In this document: positions 32,449 to 41,114 of the stretch, one piece after another | How the letters are laid out: every line of letters starts with the position of its first letter | How positions within the stretch are numbered: the stretch's first letter is position 1 | DNA from: Clostridium yunnanense | Lineage (GTDB): Bacteria; Bacillota; Clostridia; Clostridiales; Clostridiaceae | Assembly: GCF_016595795.1 (NCBI RefSeq) | Contig: NZ_JAENHN010000027.1 | Coordinates: 62,001-126,000 of the forward strand | DNA length: 64,000 bases | Reading direction: 5' to 3' | Made by a program: the position numbers and the translations under genes | Notes under the pieces: model-generated | Database searches by the model: none | Told to the model about the DNA's origin: nothing | The model's input: only the letters and a program-made list of their open reading frames with translations

Positions 32449-33315
32449 TTAATCCTGGGTGGACAGGTATTGAAACCACTCATCATAAATTTTTTTACAG
32501 AGCTCTAGATTTAACCGGTGACCAGATCTGAAGCCTATCACATGTCCCTGTACCTTTTTTCCAAGCAAGCTAAGATCTCCGAGAAGGTCAAGCACTTTAT
32601 GACGAGCAGGTTCATTGGGCCATTTCCACGAATTGTACTCAGTGCCGGATTTGACTACCAATACATTTGAGCTGACTTTCCCAGTTAGGTTTACAACATC
32701 TTCAAGCTCTGACTCAATTATATAAGAACGGGCATCTGACAGCTCTTTTGAAAATGTTTCAGGATTTATGTCCATTTCAGCTACTTGAGATAACTGTGGC
32801 AGATTGGGATAGTCAACCATATAGGTTAGTTTAAATCCATCGTAGGGAAGAGCCATTAGGAACTTCTCATATTGTATATCTCCTAAGCTTTCACGTTTAT
32901 ATACAATAATGGGCTTAAGTATCTTTATCATTTCCTTTTTGGCATTTTGTCCCACTATCCCAGCTCCCATAAGAGCTCTTTTGAATTCTTTACTGCTGTA
33001 ATCTTCTGTTACGGGAAGGCTGGCCTGTTCCAGCTCAATAAATACGTTGTCCAAACCTAATCCTGATATGGCTGCCAACGCATGCTCTGTGTGTTCGATG
33101 CGAACATCTCCATCAGCAAGAGAAGTCCATCTGTATTCAACCTTTGCTTTTTCAAATGAGCATTTTACTTTAGGTCGGCCTGTAAGGTCATTACGGATAA
33201 ATATTATACCTGTATTAGGCTGGGCTGGATGAAAAGTTACCTTTGCATCAGTTTCGCCAGTAATGCTAGTACCCATTAAAGAAACACTTTGTTTAATAGT
33301 TTTCTGATTATCCAT
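32449..33315 (-). CDS. LpxC-family zinc deacetylase
   Basis: A 288-residue homologue of UDP-3-O-acyl-N-acetylglucosamine deacetylase. Key residues align with E. coli LpxC: RIEHTEHALAAISGLGLDN holds Glu77 and the zinc ligand His78; NEPARHKVLDLLGDLSLLG holds His239 and Asp243 (zinc) with Lys240; GFRSGHRLNLE holds the catalytic His266. Length is close to the 305 of E. coli. In Gram-negatives the enzyme commits lipid A synthesis. No LpxA, LpxD or other lipid A gene is present here, so it probably deacylates another (UDP-)N-acyl amino sugar. ATG 33315 is chosen over TTG 33336, which overlaps the upstream stop. Confidence 0.88.
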   Translation of the reverse strand: MDNQKTIKQSVSLMGTSITGETDAKVTFHPAQPNTGIIFIRNDLTGRPKVKCSFEKAKVEYRWTSLADGDVRIEHTEHALAAISGLGLDNVFIELEQASLPVTEDYSSKEFKRALMGAGIVGQNAKKEMIKILKPIIVYKRESLGDIQYEKFLMALPYDGFKLTYMVDYPNLPQLSQVAEMDINPETFSKELSDARSYIIESELEDVVNLTGKVSSNVLVVKSGTEYNSWKWPNEPARHKVLDLLGDLSLLGKKVQGHVIGFRSGHRLNLELCKKIYDEWFQYLSTQD

Positions 33316-33322
33316 TTTAATT

Positions 33323-34297
33323 TTAATTCCTTTCAACTAAACTGCAGAAATCAAGGATTTGTCTGGCACGTTCTTTATAAGTGTGTTTTGAATAAACCTC
33401 CAGCTGACCATTGCGTGCTATTTCTTTCCGTTCTGAGGTGTTTTTAAGAAAATAATTTACTAGGTCAACTGTATCTTCTGGGGAAAAGGCGCATGATAGG
33501 TGAACATTATTTATAAACAGCTTGGTGACAGATGGCGTTGGCGTCGTAAGCAAAAAACCACCTGAACCCAGTACTTCAAAAGTCCGAGATGTTAACATGT
33601 CATGGTAATTTTGCAAACCTAATATAATTTTAGCTGAATTATATACTTTATTTGTTTCCTCATAAGGTAGTTCACCTTTAAGCATATGCGATGGGATCTT
33701 AAAACCCATTAGTTCTTCATTAAAACGGTCCCATCGCTTACCCCAAATAGCAATGTTATAACCTTTTTCTACCAAAGGCTTAAGTAATATCTGAACGCTA
33801 TCCTTTCTATATGATTTCCATTCCCGTCCTCCATTTCCGATTAAGGCTATATCATAATCATATTCACTGCTTTGAGGTTCGGACTTATTGAATTCTGGAT
33901 TGCAGCCAAAATCAAGATGTCCAGCGGGAAGTCCAAGCTCCCTGTATTTATTTATACTACCAGGATGTATGGTCATAATTGCATTAGGTTTATAGGTTTC
34001 AATACACCTGAAGGAACACTTCTCGGTCCATCTTGGATCTTCAGTTGCCCAATAGACATGTTTCACCTTGTATTTAGCAGCTCTTTTTACCAACTCGTCT
34101 ATATGTTCACGGCTATACCTGCGATAAGCCCATCCAGTCGTTATCATAATATCAGGTCTAAAGTTGTCAATTGCGTCTGTTATAGAACTTCTATTTAAAT
34201 CTCTAAGCACAAAAACAGGGCAGTTCAATTCGCTAAAACCCTGCGGTAGCCCAAGAGTATATTTAGAACTATGCGAAAAAAATAGTATTCTTTTCAT
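33323..34297 (-). CDS. CgeB-like glycosyltransferase
   Basis: A 324-residue protein of the CgeB / DUF3880 group with a C-terminal GT4-like domain. It starts MKRILFFSHSSKYTLGLP; the middle has the CgeB-type YWATEDPRWTEKCSF and DIALIGNGGREWKSYR, and the C-terminus has SRTFEVLGSGGFLLTTPTPS, the nucleotide-sugar-binding E of GT-B enzymes. In Bacillus CgeB helps glycosylate the spore surface. ATG 34297 with AGAGGTG upstream is preferred to the longer frame. It starts two bases after the WbqC-like stop, so the two are coupled. Confidence 0.82.
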   Translation of the reverse strand: MKRILFFSHSSKYTLGLPQGFSELNCPVFVLRDLNRSSITDAIDNFRPDIMITTGWAYRRYSREHIDELVKRAAKYKVKHVYWATEDPRWTEKCSFRCIETYKPNAIMTIHPGSINKYRELGLPAGHLDFGCNPEFNKSEPQSSEYDYDIALIGNGGREWKSYRKDSVQILLKPLVEKGYNIAIWGKRWDRFNEELMGFKIPSHMLKGELPYEETNKVYNSAKIILGLQNYHDMLTSRTFEVLGSGGFLLTTPTPSVTKLFINNVHLSCAFSPEDTVDLVNYFLKNTSERKEIARNGQLEVYSKHTYKERARQILDFCSLVERN

Positions 34298-34299
34298 AC

Positions 34300-34989
34300 T
34301 TACACCTCTTTCAACAAAAGCTTGCGTGTGCCATTTGCTCCACAATTAAATAACATATCCACTATAGACAAATTGGGTATAAAATTGCCCCAAAGCTGAG
34401 GATATTCTATAGGTTCATAATCCAAATACTCCAATTTAATACCTTGTTTTTCAAAAATTTCTGGTTGATTATATGCCTTTGCTCCAATACCTGATAGGTA
34501 AGTGTCAGCAGAAAAGTGTCGGCAGATTGCAGCTATCAGTTCATTTTTTCGAAGATCAGAAAATTGGGGTAAATCTGATAAAAACACAAGCTTTGTTTTA
34601 AGTCCCAGCAGGTCATATACCAGTTTGATAAAAGCTATATTGGTATCTATAAGATATCCGGTATCTTGCAATACCTGCTCCATCAGGGGAAAGATTTCTT
34701 TGAAATGAGGTGCTTTTACATAGTTTACTTTCAGTGCCCTAAGATGATGTCTTTTCCAACCAGGTATCACAGTAACTTCATTAAACCGCTGCAAGCCCAT
34801 GCCCTTGCGTTTCACAGGCACAGTTAATAACTGAGTGCCTTGGGAAGCTTTGATAAGATTCCTATTATCGGATGAACTACCTGTTTGAAACTGAGCAGTA
34901 TCTAAAATAAAAAAAATATCACACTGTGCCATCTTAACAAAATATCCTGGCCAGGGGATATAATTTGGTTGATGACCTGCTAATTTCAT
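34300..34989 (-). CDS. WbqC-family protein
   Basis: A 229-residue member of the WbqC-like family (PF08889). It has the classic N-terminus AGHQPNYIPWPGYFVKMAQC followed by DIFFILDTAQF and NRNLIKASQGTQLLTVPVK, with later YLSGIGAKAYNQPEIFEKQG. The family occurs in O-antigen and surface polysaccharide clusters; its reaction is not firmly known. ATG 34989 follows AGGGGTGAGGT, 17 bases after the FemAB-like gene. It supports a glycan or amino-sugar product for this operon. Confidence 0.88.
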   Translation of the reverse strand: MKLAGHQPNYIPWPGYFVKMAQCDIFFILDTAQFQTGSSSDNRNLIKASQGTQLLTVPVKRKGMGLQRFNEVTVIPGWKRHHLRALKVNYVKAPHFKEIFPLMEQVLQDTGYLIDTNIAFIKLVYDLLGLKTKLVFLSDLPQFSDLRKNELIAAICRHFSADTYLSGIGAKAYNQPEIFEKQGIKLEYLDYEPIEYPQLWGNFIPNLSIVDMLFNCGANGTRKLLLKEV

Positions 34990-35006
34990 TACCTCACCCC
35001 TTTAAA

Positions 35007-35993
35007 CTATTTGCTATTGTTCACTTTGTATAAATAGCATTCCCGCAATACTCCATGGCCTCCATAACCTTCTTTAAAATGAAATAGCCCAGTATTGACT
35101 TTACTTCCTTTTACCTCAGTGGAAATCCCCCAATCTAAATATGAAAAGTCGTTTCTTAGTCCCCATTCCATCATATGACCAAAAATAAGGTTTAACGGAC
35201 GTAGGTGCTGGAAACTATCGTGGTGGGCAATATAAAAACAGTTAATAACTCTGTCATTAAGTAAAAATGCTAAAACACCCGCTGCAGGAGTTACTCCTTC
35301 ATATGCTGCAAAGAGTTTTATCTTGTTAGGGTAAAGAGTTTTTAGGAGTTTGATTTCATCAAATGTATGTGCGGGCTTTGCATTATGTTTATGTTTAAGG
35401 TTATCTTCTAAAATAGGCCAAAAGTCTTTTATATTGGCATCCTCTACCACTGATAAACCACTTTTCAATGCCTTCTGGTAGTTTCGAAAAGTTGTATCAC
35501 TCATTACATGTTTTGCAAAAGGTTCTTCACCTTTTTTTAGCTCAAGCACTGTGGCCAGCTCTGTATACTCAATGCTAAAACCAGAAAACCTTAATGCAAA
35601 GTCAAGTTGATCCGAAAGCTCTCTGTGGTAAACCCTCGGAACAGGTTTTAGTCGTATATAGTCAAAACCGTTCATGGAACAATATTCCACAAGTGTACTT
35701 ACTAACTCTAAGCATTTTTTAGTGCTTAGACTGGACTTTATTATCAGCCCACCATGGGAAGTGCCGGGGTGAGAAATTAGCATGCGTTTATCATCTTGTT
35801 GTACTACGGCAGCAGGAAGAACGGCAATGATTCTCTTATCCTCCATAAATATTAGCGAATGATCTAAAAACCTATCTGAAGGATGATAACCTAGAAATCT
35901 TCTTTCCTGCATAAAAGTGCCATTAACTGAGGAGTGCACAAATTTCTCCCATTCATTCTCAAGTTCTTTTGAATATTTCTTTACAATGAACAT
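35007..35993 (-). CDS. FemAB-like / BioF2-type acyltransferase
   Basis: A 328-residue protein with two tandem GNAT-like folds as in FemA/B/X and the PF13480 group. N-terminal: SSVNGTFMQERRFLGYHPSD, ISHPGTSHGGLII. C-terminal: VTPAAGVLAFLLNDRVINCF, YLDWGISTEVKGSKVNTGLF, HFKEGYGGHGVL; the last two are the typical FemAB F-K-x-x-F/Y-G region. Relatives use aminoacyl-tRNA to add amino acids to peptidoglycan precursors or other amines. In this operon it could aminoacylate the amino group exposed by the LpxC homologue (inference). Confidence 0.8.
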   Translation of the reverse strand: MFIVKKYSKELENEWEKFVHSSVNGTFMQERRFLGYHPSDRFLDHSLIFMEDKRIIAVLPAAVVQQDDKRMLISHPGTSHGGLIIKSSLSTKKCLELVSTLVEYCSMNGFDYIRLKPVPRVYHRELSDQLDFALRFSGFSIEYTELATVLELKKGEEPFAKHVMSDTTFRNYQKALKSGLSVVEDANIKDFWPILEDNLKHKHNAKPAHTFDEIKLLKTLYPNKIKLFAAYEGVTPAAGVLAFLLNDRVINCFYIAHHDSFQHLRPLNLIFGHMMEWGLRNDFSYLDWGISTEVKGSKVNTGLFHFKEGYGGHGVLRECYLYKVNNSK

Positions 35994-36035
35994 AATTTAA
36001 CCACACCTTCCTGATTATAATGCTTACCGTCTCAA

Positions 36036-36998
36036 TCAGCAGATGGTGATTTTTTCTCCTCCTTTTTCGAGAGAGATGGAAATGCAATCAGTTATTTTTG
36101 CTACGAGTTCTATATTTTCTCTGCCACTAATAGGTTCAGTGTTCTCTCTAATACATTCCGTAAAATGAAGACACTCCTGTTTCAGAGGTTCCGAATTGTC
36201 TTCCACTGATAAAAACTGTTCCTGTTGTCCGTTATGGAAGATTTTAATTTTTCTATTGGCAGTCTGTGTGTCGTCAAATACTAATTTTGTTTTCGATGCA
36301 ATAAGTGTCATTTTCCTAGTTTTTTCCGTATGAATGAAGCTAGCAAATATAGAAACTATTTTACCACTAGGGAAACCCATCAGTATATTGATAACATTGT
36401 TATAAGTACTTTGAACATATCTTTCGCCATGGGCAATTACCCAGATAGGGGCCATCCCTATGAGGTGTAGAGAAAGATAAATATCATGAACTGCCAGATC
36501 TTGAAGAATATCTACTTTGGGAGACGGAGGGCTGGAACTAGTTCTGCACATGTTTAAGTAATATAGATCATTAATGATATTTTTTTCTTCAAGAAGCCCT
36601 TTTATCCTTTTCACAGCAGGATGGTAAAGTAATGTATGTCCAGCCATTAATACAGTATTTTGAGCAGTAGCCAATTCAATTAGATCATGACTATCTTTCC
36701 TGTTAATTGTCACTGGCTTTTCTACGAGAACAGCTTTGCCTTTGCTTATTACTTCCTTAGCTAGTATGTAATGACTTTCAGGTGTTGTGGCTATAATAAC
36801 CCCTTGTATCTCACTGTCATTCAATATATCTGCTTTATTTTCAGTGAACCTGGTCTGAGGGTAAACAGCATGTGCTTGATTTAGCTTTTCATAGTCTAGA
36901 TCACAGACCCACTTTAATTCACAGCCATCTATTGCACTTACAGTCTTTAGATAATTTCTCCCCCATTTTCCACAGCCTATCAAAGCAAGCTTCATCAT
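36036..36998 (-). CDS. Gfo/Idh/MocA-family oxidoreductase
   Basis: A 320-residue NAD(P)-dependent sugar dehydrogenase-type protein. LALIGCGKWGRNYLKTV is the Rossmann GxGxxG-like nucleotide site, KAVLVEKPVTI carries the conserved EKP, and LQDLAVHDIYLSLHLIG the catalytic D..HD-type motif. Relatives such as WlbA oxidise C3 of UDP-GlcNAc-uronic acid or reduce keto sugars. It is the first gene of the operon, behind AGAGGTAATTG, and probably modifies the sugar on which the following enzymes act. Confidence 0.87.
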   Translation of the reverse strand: MMKLALIGCGKWGRNYLKTVSAIDGCELKWVCDLDYEKLNQAHAVYPQTRFTENKADILNDSEIQGVIIATTPESHYILAKEVISKGKAVLVEKPVTINRKDSHDLIELATAQNTVLMAGHTLLYHPAVKRIKGLLEEKNIINDLYYLNMCRTSSSPPSPKVDILQDLAVHDIYLSLHLIGMAPIWVIAHGERYVQSTYNNVINILMGFPSGKIVSIFASFIHTEKTRKMTLIASKTKLVFDDTQTANRKIKIFHNGQQEQFLSVEDNSEPLKQECLHFTECIRENTEPISGRENIELVAKITDCISISLEKGGEKITIC

Positions 36999-37368
36999 TT
37001 CAATTACCTCTCAATTAAATACTAATTTATATGGCGGAGCACCATGTATTAGTATATTCATCACTCATAGAAAATGTTACTTACGATGAAATTTATAGAG
37101 CTTATGTGCAGAGAAGTTGAAGCAATTAGAAGTTACAGCGTTATTGTAAGAAGAAAGAATATAGGAACAGAAAACATATTGTTATATCTATTGTAAAAAA
37201 CCTCATTTACTGAAATTGGATAATTGACAATAGGACATAATACGTAGACTATAATGTTCCTCAGCTATAAGTTATGATGTAGTTGATAATTCCTTTATTT
37301 CAATGATTTACCAAATGATTCATGTGAGATATAATAATATATAATACTTATCAATGAAAAAAACATAA

Positions 37369-37611
37369 AAGAGATATATCAAACCAGACTCCCGAAGCTT
37401 TAGCTTTGACTGTTCTAAGGGGGCAGCATTACTCGGAGAACCTTACCATGTATATGAGGTGTGGGTATCAATTCCTGACCATTTAGAAATCTCCGAACCT
37501 TTAGTAAAACGAACTTTTGACGGCGGGTTATATGCAGCACATGTGTTGAGGACGTGGGACTTTCAGGACTGGTGTTTATTAAAAGAATGGGTTATTATTG
37601 TTGCCCATTAA
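37369..37611 (+). pseudogene. Effector-binding (GyrI-like) domain remnant
   Basis: A startless open stretch reads PDSRSFSFDCSKGAALLGE, then PYHVYEVWVSIPDHLEISE and VKRTFDGGLYAAHVLRTWDF before the stop at 37611. The Y-x-x-Y/F-E-V-W-V...P and F-x-G-G-L-Y-A pattern is the C-terminal effector-binding domain of AraC/MerR-type regulators. TAA at 37366 closes it upstream, and the DNA-binding part is absent. The rest of 36999-37678 shows no gene; it must contain the minus-strand promoter of the LpxC operon. Confidence 0.65.
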
Positions 37612-37678
37612 GGAGAAGGGTTAAGAATAAGTTTAAAGAGTAAGGTGGATTACCTATTGGAAAGAAAGAGGTATTTAA

Positions 37679-38296
37679 ATGGAATATATTGAGATTAGCT
37701 CATCATTATTATTCGGAGGATATAATTGGCGTGTGCTTGATATACATAACAATACAGCTTTGATTATAACTGAAGAGATTATAGATCAACGCCCTTACCA
37801 TGATGCTTATGAAGATATAACATGGGCTGACTGCGCGTTAAGAAAATATCTCAATGGTGAATTTTATGACAAATTCACTGAAGCTGATAAATCAAGAATA
37901 ATTACGGTAGTAAATAAAAATCCTGACAATCAGTGGTACGGTTCAAAGGGCGGAGCAGATACGAAAGACAGTATATTTTTATTAAGCCTTGAGGAAGTAT
38001 GCACATATTTCGGGGATAGCCGCTCAAAACTGTATAACCGAGGAAAAAATCAAAGATACTGGTTTGAAAGAAAAGATGAAAACAACAGTAAGCGATTAGC
38101 AAAACTTTTGGGTAAAGAATGGTGTTGGTGGTGGTGGCTTCGGTCGCCTGGCCGAGTTAATATAAAAGCAGTGTACATCTTCGGCACTGACGGTAATATA
38201 GGTATACAAGGCAACAACATATTGAAAGGCAACATCAGCGATGGCAAATGTACAGGCGGTGTCCGCCCAGCATTGTGGCTAAAGTTGGAATTGTAA
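37679..38296 (+). CDS. DUF6273-like protein
   Basis: A 205-residue protein with the DUF6273 pattern: FGGYNWRVLDIHNNTALIIT, ITWADCALRKYLNGEFYDKF, NPDNQWYGSKGGADTKDSIF, then WWLRSPGRV and GGVRPALWLKL at the end. These W-W-L-R-S-P and G-V-R-P-A motifs resemble the formylglycine/C-type-lectin-like folds found in phage and surface proteins of clostridia. The run WCWWWWLRSPG is unusually rich in Trp. ATG 37679 has a weak ribosome site (AAGAAAGAGG). Confidence 0.7.
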   Translation: MEYIEISSSLLFGGYNWRVLDIHNNTALIITEEIIDQRPYHDAYEDITWADCALRKYLNGEFYDKFTEADKSRIITVVNKNPDNQWYGSKGGADTKDSIFLLSLEEVCTYFGDSRSKLYNRGKNQRYWFERKDENNSKRLAKLLGKEWCWWWWLRSPGRVNIKAVYIFGTDGNIGIQGNNILKGNISDGKCTGGVRPALWLKLEL

Positions 38297-38367
38297 ATCT
38301 TATTCACTTTTAAGGTGGTTTGACTATAACTACAGCAAAAAAATAATTAAGTTAAAGGAGAATTAAA

Positions 38368-38844
38368 ATGAATAAATATGAAAATGCAATGAAACTTATG
38401 GAGGAACGTTGCGGAAATGGCAAAGAGGAAGTTATTGCCCTTGGGACAATATCACTATCTTCGAACGCTAATGGTAATCCTCGTCCTGCTGTCCGTATGG
38501 TATGCGCTTATTATGAAGACGGCGTATTTTATGTTTCTACTGACGCTCAAAAAAATAAAATGCTACAAATTGAGAAGAACAATGAGGTTTCTGTGGCTGG
38601 GTTAGATTGGTATGCTCTTCAAGGTGTGGCTGAAAATCTTGGTTGGGTGAAGGATGAGAAGAATGCGGAAATCAGAGCGAAATTTAAAAAAGTTTTCGAC
38701 TGGTTCGATGAAGTTGGCGACGAAGAAAATCCTAACTCAATCGTTCTTCGTATCTCCCTCACAGAAGGTACGATTATTGACAACGAAGAAAAATACGGTG
38801 AACGTCAGTATGAAATTGATTTTATCAATAAAATGGCAAAATAA
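38368..38844 (+). CDS. Pyridoxamine 5'-phosphate oxidase-family protein
   Basis: A 158-residue split-barrel flavin-binding protein. NGNPRPAVRMVCAYYEDGVF and STDAQKNKMLQIEKNNEVSV are the typical FMN-binding beta-barrel strands of PNPOx-like proteins of Firmicutes. The reaction is unknown (FMN- or F420-type reductase or heme-related). ATG 38368 follows AAAGGAGAA. Its base composition is slightly richer in G+C than that of its neighbours. Confidence 0.78.
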   Translation: MNKYENAMKLMEERCGNGKEEVIALGTISLSSNANGNPRPAVRMVCAYYEDGVFYVSTDAQKNKMLQIEKNNEVSVAGLDWYALQGVAENLGWVKDEKNAEIRAKFKKVFDWFDEVGDEENPNSIVLRISLTEGTIIDNEEKYGERQYEIDFINKMAK

Positions 38845-38960
38845 ATCCCTAACATATACAATTATTTAGAATTTACTAAATAATACTTTAGAGTTATACC
38901 ATATTAAGTAGTAGATATAAAGTAATAAAATGTACAAACCTCACTTGTAACTGCAGATGG

Positions 38961-39046
38961 ACTACTTCGAACCTTAATATATTTTTAAAACTCTCACGGG
39001 TTCTGGTGAGAGAATTCAAAAATAATAAATTTCATTACGAAGTAGT
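38961..39046. repeat. MITE-like element with CTTC termini, copy 2
   Basis: ACTACTTCG at 38961 and CGAAGTAGT at 39038-39046 are perfect 9-base inverted ends, 86 bp apart. An inner hairpin CTCTCAC...GTGAGAG lies near 38991-39011. Size and ends match the elements at 4536 and 44841, although the interior differs. Confidence 0.55.
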
Positions 39047-39113
39047 ACATGCATAATACAAGAAGTATATCTTAAATAAAGTATAATAAGTAAAATTAAA
39101 GAAAATATATTGC

Positions 39114-39400
39114 TTGACGTAAACCAGTTATTGAGGTAACATTGAGAAAAAATATTATTGCTGTGAAGAGGAATAGTAAGTATAGTGAGTTCTTATTAGA
39201 GAGGGAATGCTTGGTGAAAGTTCCTAGAAGTTATATACTGAACCAGCCTTGGAGTTCTGTACCGAAATAATAGTAGGCTACAGCGGATATTCCCGTTATA
39301 GATAAAGAGAGATTATAAGATTATTGCGCGTAATCTTATAATAATTAGGGTGGTAACGCCAAGAAGGGTCCCTTGTGGATTTTTCTTGGTGTTTTTTTGT
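39114..39400 (+). promoter_or_regulatory. Promoter and T-box riboswitch of proS
   Basis: TTGACG at 39114-39119, a 17-base spacer and TAACAT at 39137-39142 form a promoter. The leader carries the hallmark AGGGTGGTAACGCC (39347-39360), the T-box that pairs with the uncharged tRNA acceptor end. A terminator formed from CGCCAAGAA and TTCTTGGTG plus seven T lies at about 39357-39397. Proline codons available as specifier include CCG at 39262. Low charging of tRNA-Pro would let transcription continue into proS. The remainder of 38845-39113 holds the MITE-like element only. Confidence 0.88.
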
Positions 39401-39434
39401 ATCTAAATATTAACAGACAGAAAGGAAGAAAATT

Positions 39435-40877
39435 ATGAGTAAAAATAATAATAAAAAATTTGTTGAAGCTATAACAGCAATAGATGAGGATTTTGCTAAG
39501 TGGTACACAGATATTGTAAAGAAAGCTGAGCTTATTGATTATTCAACTGTTAAGGGTTGCATGATTATAAGACCTTATGGATATGCGATTTGGGAAAACA
39601 TTCAAAAGTACTTAGATAATAGGATTAAGGAAACAGGTCATGAAAATGTATATATGCCAATGTTCATACCAGAATCATTATTGCAAAAGGAAAAGGATCA
39701 TGTAGAAGGGTTTTCACCAGAGGTTGCTTATGTGACAAAAGCAGGAGGAGAAGATCTTGCTGAAAGATTAATAGTAAGACCAACTTCAGAAACTTTATTT
39801 TGTGAACATTATGCTAAGATTATTCAAAGTCATAATGATTTGCCTAAGAAATACAATCAATGGTGTTCTGTTGTAAGATGGGAAAAAACAACTAGACCAT
39901 TTTTAAGAACTTCTGAATTTTTATGGCAAGAAGGACATACTGCTCATGCAACAGCAGAAGAAGCAGAAAAAGAAACTATAGATATGCTAAATGTCTATGC
40001 TGATATGCTAGAAGAATATTTGGCGATTCCTGTTATAAAAGGACAAAAGACTGAAAAAGAAAAGTTTGCAGGAGCTAAGGCAACATACACAATAGAAAGC
40101 TTAATGCATGATGGAAAGGCACTTCAAAGCGGTACATCTCATAATTTTGGAGATGGATTTGCTAGAGCGTTTAATATAACATATTCAGATAAAAATTCTA
40201 AGTTGCAATATGTGCATCAAACTTCATGGGGAGTTACAACTAGATTAATTGGAGCTATTATAATGGTTCATGGAGACGATAGTGGGTTACTATTGCCACC
40301 AAAGGTAGCACCAATTCAAGCAGTGATTGTCCCAATTGCTCAACATAAAGAGGGAGTTCTTGACAAGGCTAATGAACTAAAAAATATGCTTTCTAGTGTT
40401 GTAAGAATTAAGTTAGATGACTCAGACAAGATGCCAGGCTGGAAGTTCAATGAATATGAAATGAAGGGAATACCAGTTAGAATTGAAATCGGACCAAAGG
40501 ATATAGAAAACAATCAAGCAGTTTTAGTTAGAAGAGATACTAGAGCAAAAGAAGTAGTTAATTTAAATGATTTGAAAGATAGAATCTTAGCTGTACTAGA
40601 TGAAATTCAAAAGAGCTTATATGATAAAGCTTTAAAGAATAGGGAAGAACGAACTTTTGTGGCTAAAACAATAGAAGAACTTAAAGATAATGCTGAAAAT
40701 AAATCAGGTTTCATTAAAGCAATGTGGTGTGGTGAAAGAGAATGTGAAGTAAAAATTAAGGAAGTAGCAGGGTTAACTTCTAGATGTATTCCATTTGAAC
40801 AAGAAGAGCTTGATACCAAGTGTGTATGCTGTGGTAGAAAAGCAGAAAAAATGGTTTATTGGGGTAAAGCATATTAA
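39435..40877 (+). CDS. proS: Prolyl-tRNA synthetase, archaeal/eukaryal type (ProS3)
   Basis: A 480-residue class II synthetase that charges tRNA-Pro. [35 protein letters not shown] (motif 2 region) and [16 protein letters not shown] are the catalytic parts. An anticodon-binding domain follows ([20 protein letters not shown]), and the C-terminal zinc-like domain has [26 protein letters not shown] and the terminal GKAY, where Tyr is the last residue, as in ProS type 3. This short form lacks the editing insertion of the bacterial long type. It is preceded by its T-box leader. Confidence 0.95.
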   Translation: MSKNNNKKFVEAITAIDEDFAKWYTDIVKKAELIDYSTVKGCMIIRPYGYAIWENIQKYLDNRIKETGHENVYMPMFIPESLLQKEKDHVEGFSPEVAYVTKAGGEDLAERLIVRPTSETLFCEHYAKIIQSHNDLPKKYNQWCSVVRWEKTTRPFLRTSEFLWQEGHTAHATAEEAEKETIDMLNVYADMLEEYLAIPVIKGQKTEKEKFAGAKATYTIESLMHDGKALQSGTSHNFGDGFARAFNITYSDKNSKLQYVHQTSWGVTTRLIGAIIMVHGDDSGLLLPPKVAPIQAVIVPIAQHKEGVLDKANELKNMLSSVVRIKLDDSDKMPGWKFNEYEMKGIPVRIEIGPKDIENNQAVLVRRDTRAKEVVNLNDLKDRILAVLDEIQKSLYDKALKNREERTFVAKTIEELKDNAENKSGFIKAMWCGERECEVKIKEVAGLTSRCIPFEQEELDTKCVCCGRKAEKMVYWGKAY

Positions 40878-40901
40878 AATTTATATTTTTTCAAAGAATA
40901 T

Positions 40902-40937
40902 AAGAAGAGTTTAGTGTATTAACACTAAGCTCTTCTT
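40902..40937 (+). terminator. Terminator-like hairpin after proS
   Basis: AAGAAGAGTTTAGTGT pairs with ACACTAAGCTCTTCTT around an ATTA loop (16 base pairs, one mismatch). It lacks a strong T-run. Confidence 0.6.
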
Positions 40938-40998
40938 AGGACGTTTTAAGTTTTAGGGCTATTTGATTGATTTATCTAAATAAAAATATAATTAGATG

Positions 40999-41038
40999 AA
41001 AAAGCACAACAATTCTTGGTGGGATGGAGTGCTTTTTT
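40999..41038 (+). terminator. Terminator-like element, flanking copy A
   Basis: AAAAAGCAC ... GTGCTTTTTT with ATTCTTGGTGGGATGG inside. A near copy lies at 42942-42975, on the other side of the TetR-esterase pair. Confidence 0.65.
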
Positions 41039-41039
41039 C

Positions 41040-41086
41040 TTTACAAAGCGACACCGGTGTCGTATAATGAAAAAGACACTTGTGTC
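41040..41086. promoter_or_regulatory. TetR promoter with operator in the spacer
   Basis: TTTACA (41040-41045), exactly 17 bases, and TATAAT (41063-41068) make a near-perfect sigma-A promoter. The spacer contains the perfect palindrome CGACACCGGTGTCG (41049-41062). A second site GACACTTGTGTC (41075-41086) lies 25 bases away, centre to centre. Binding by the downstream TetR protein would block RNA polymerase directly. Confidence 0.85.
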
Positions 41087-41114
41087 GCTTTTGAATTTGG
41101 AAGGAGTAATTAAA

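Noticed and set aside
41016-41114. Longer N-terminus of the TetR protein
   Set aside because: It would begin upstream of and run through the promoter and operators; TTG 41115 has a good ribosome site.
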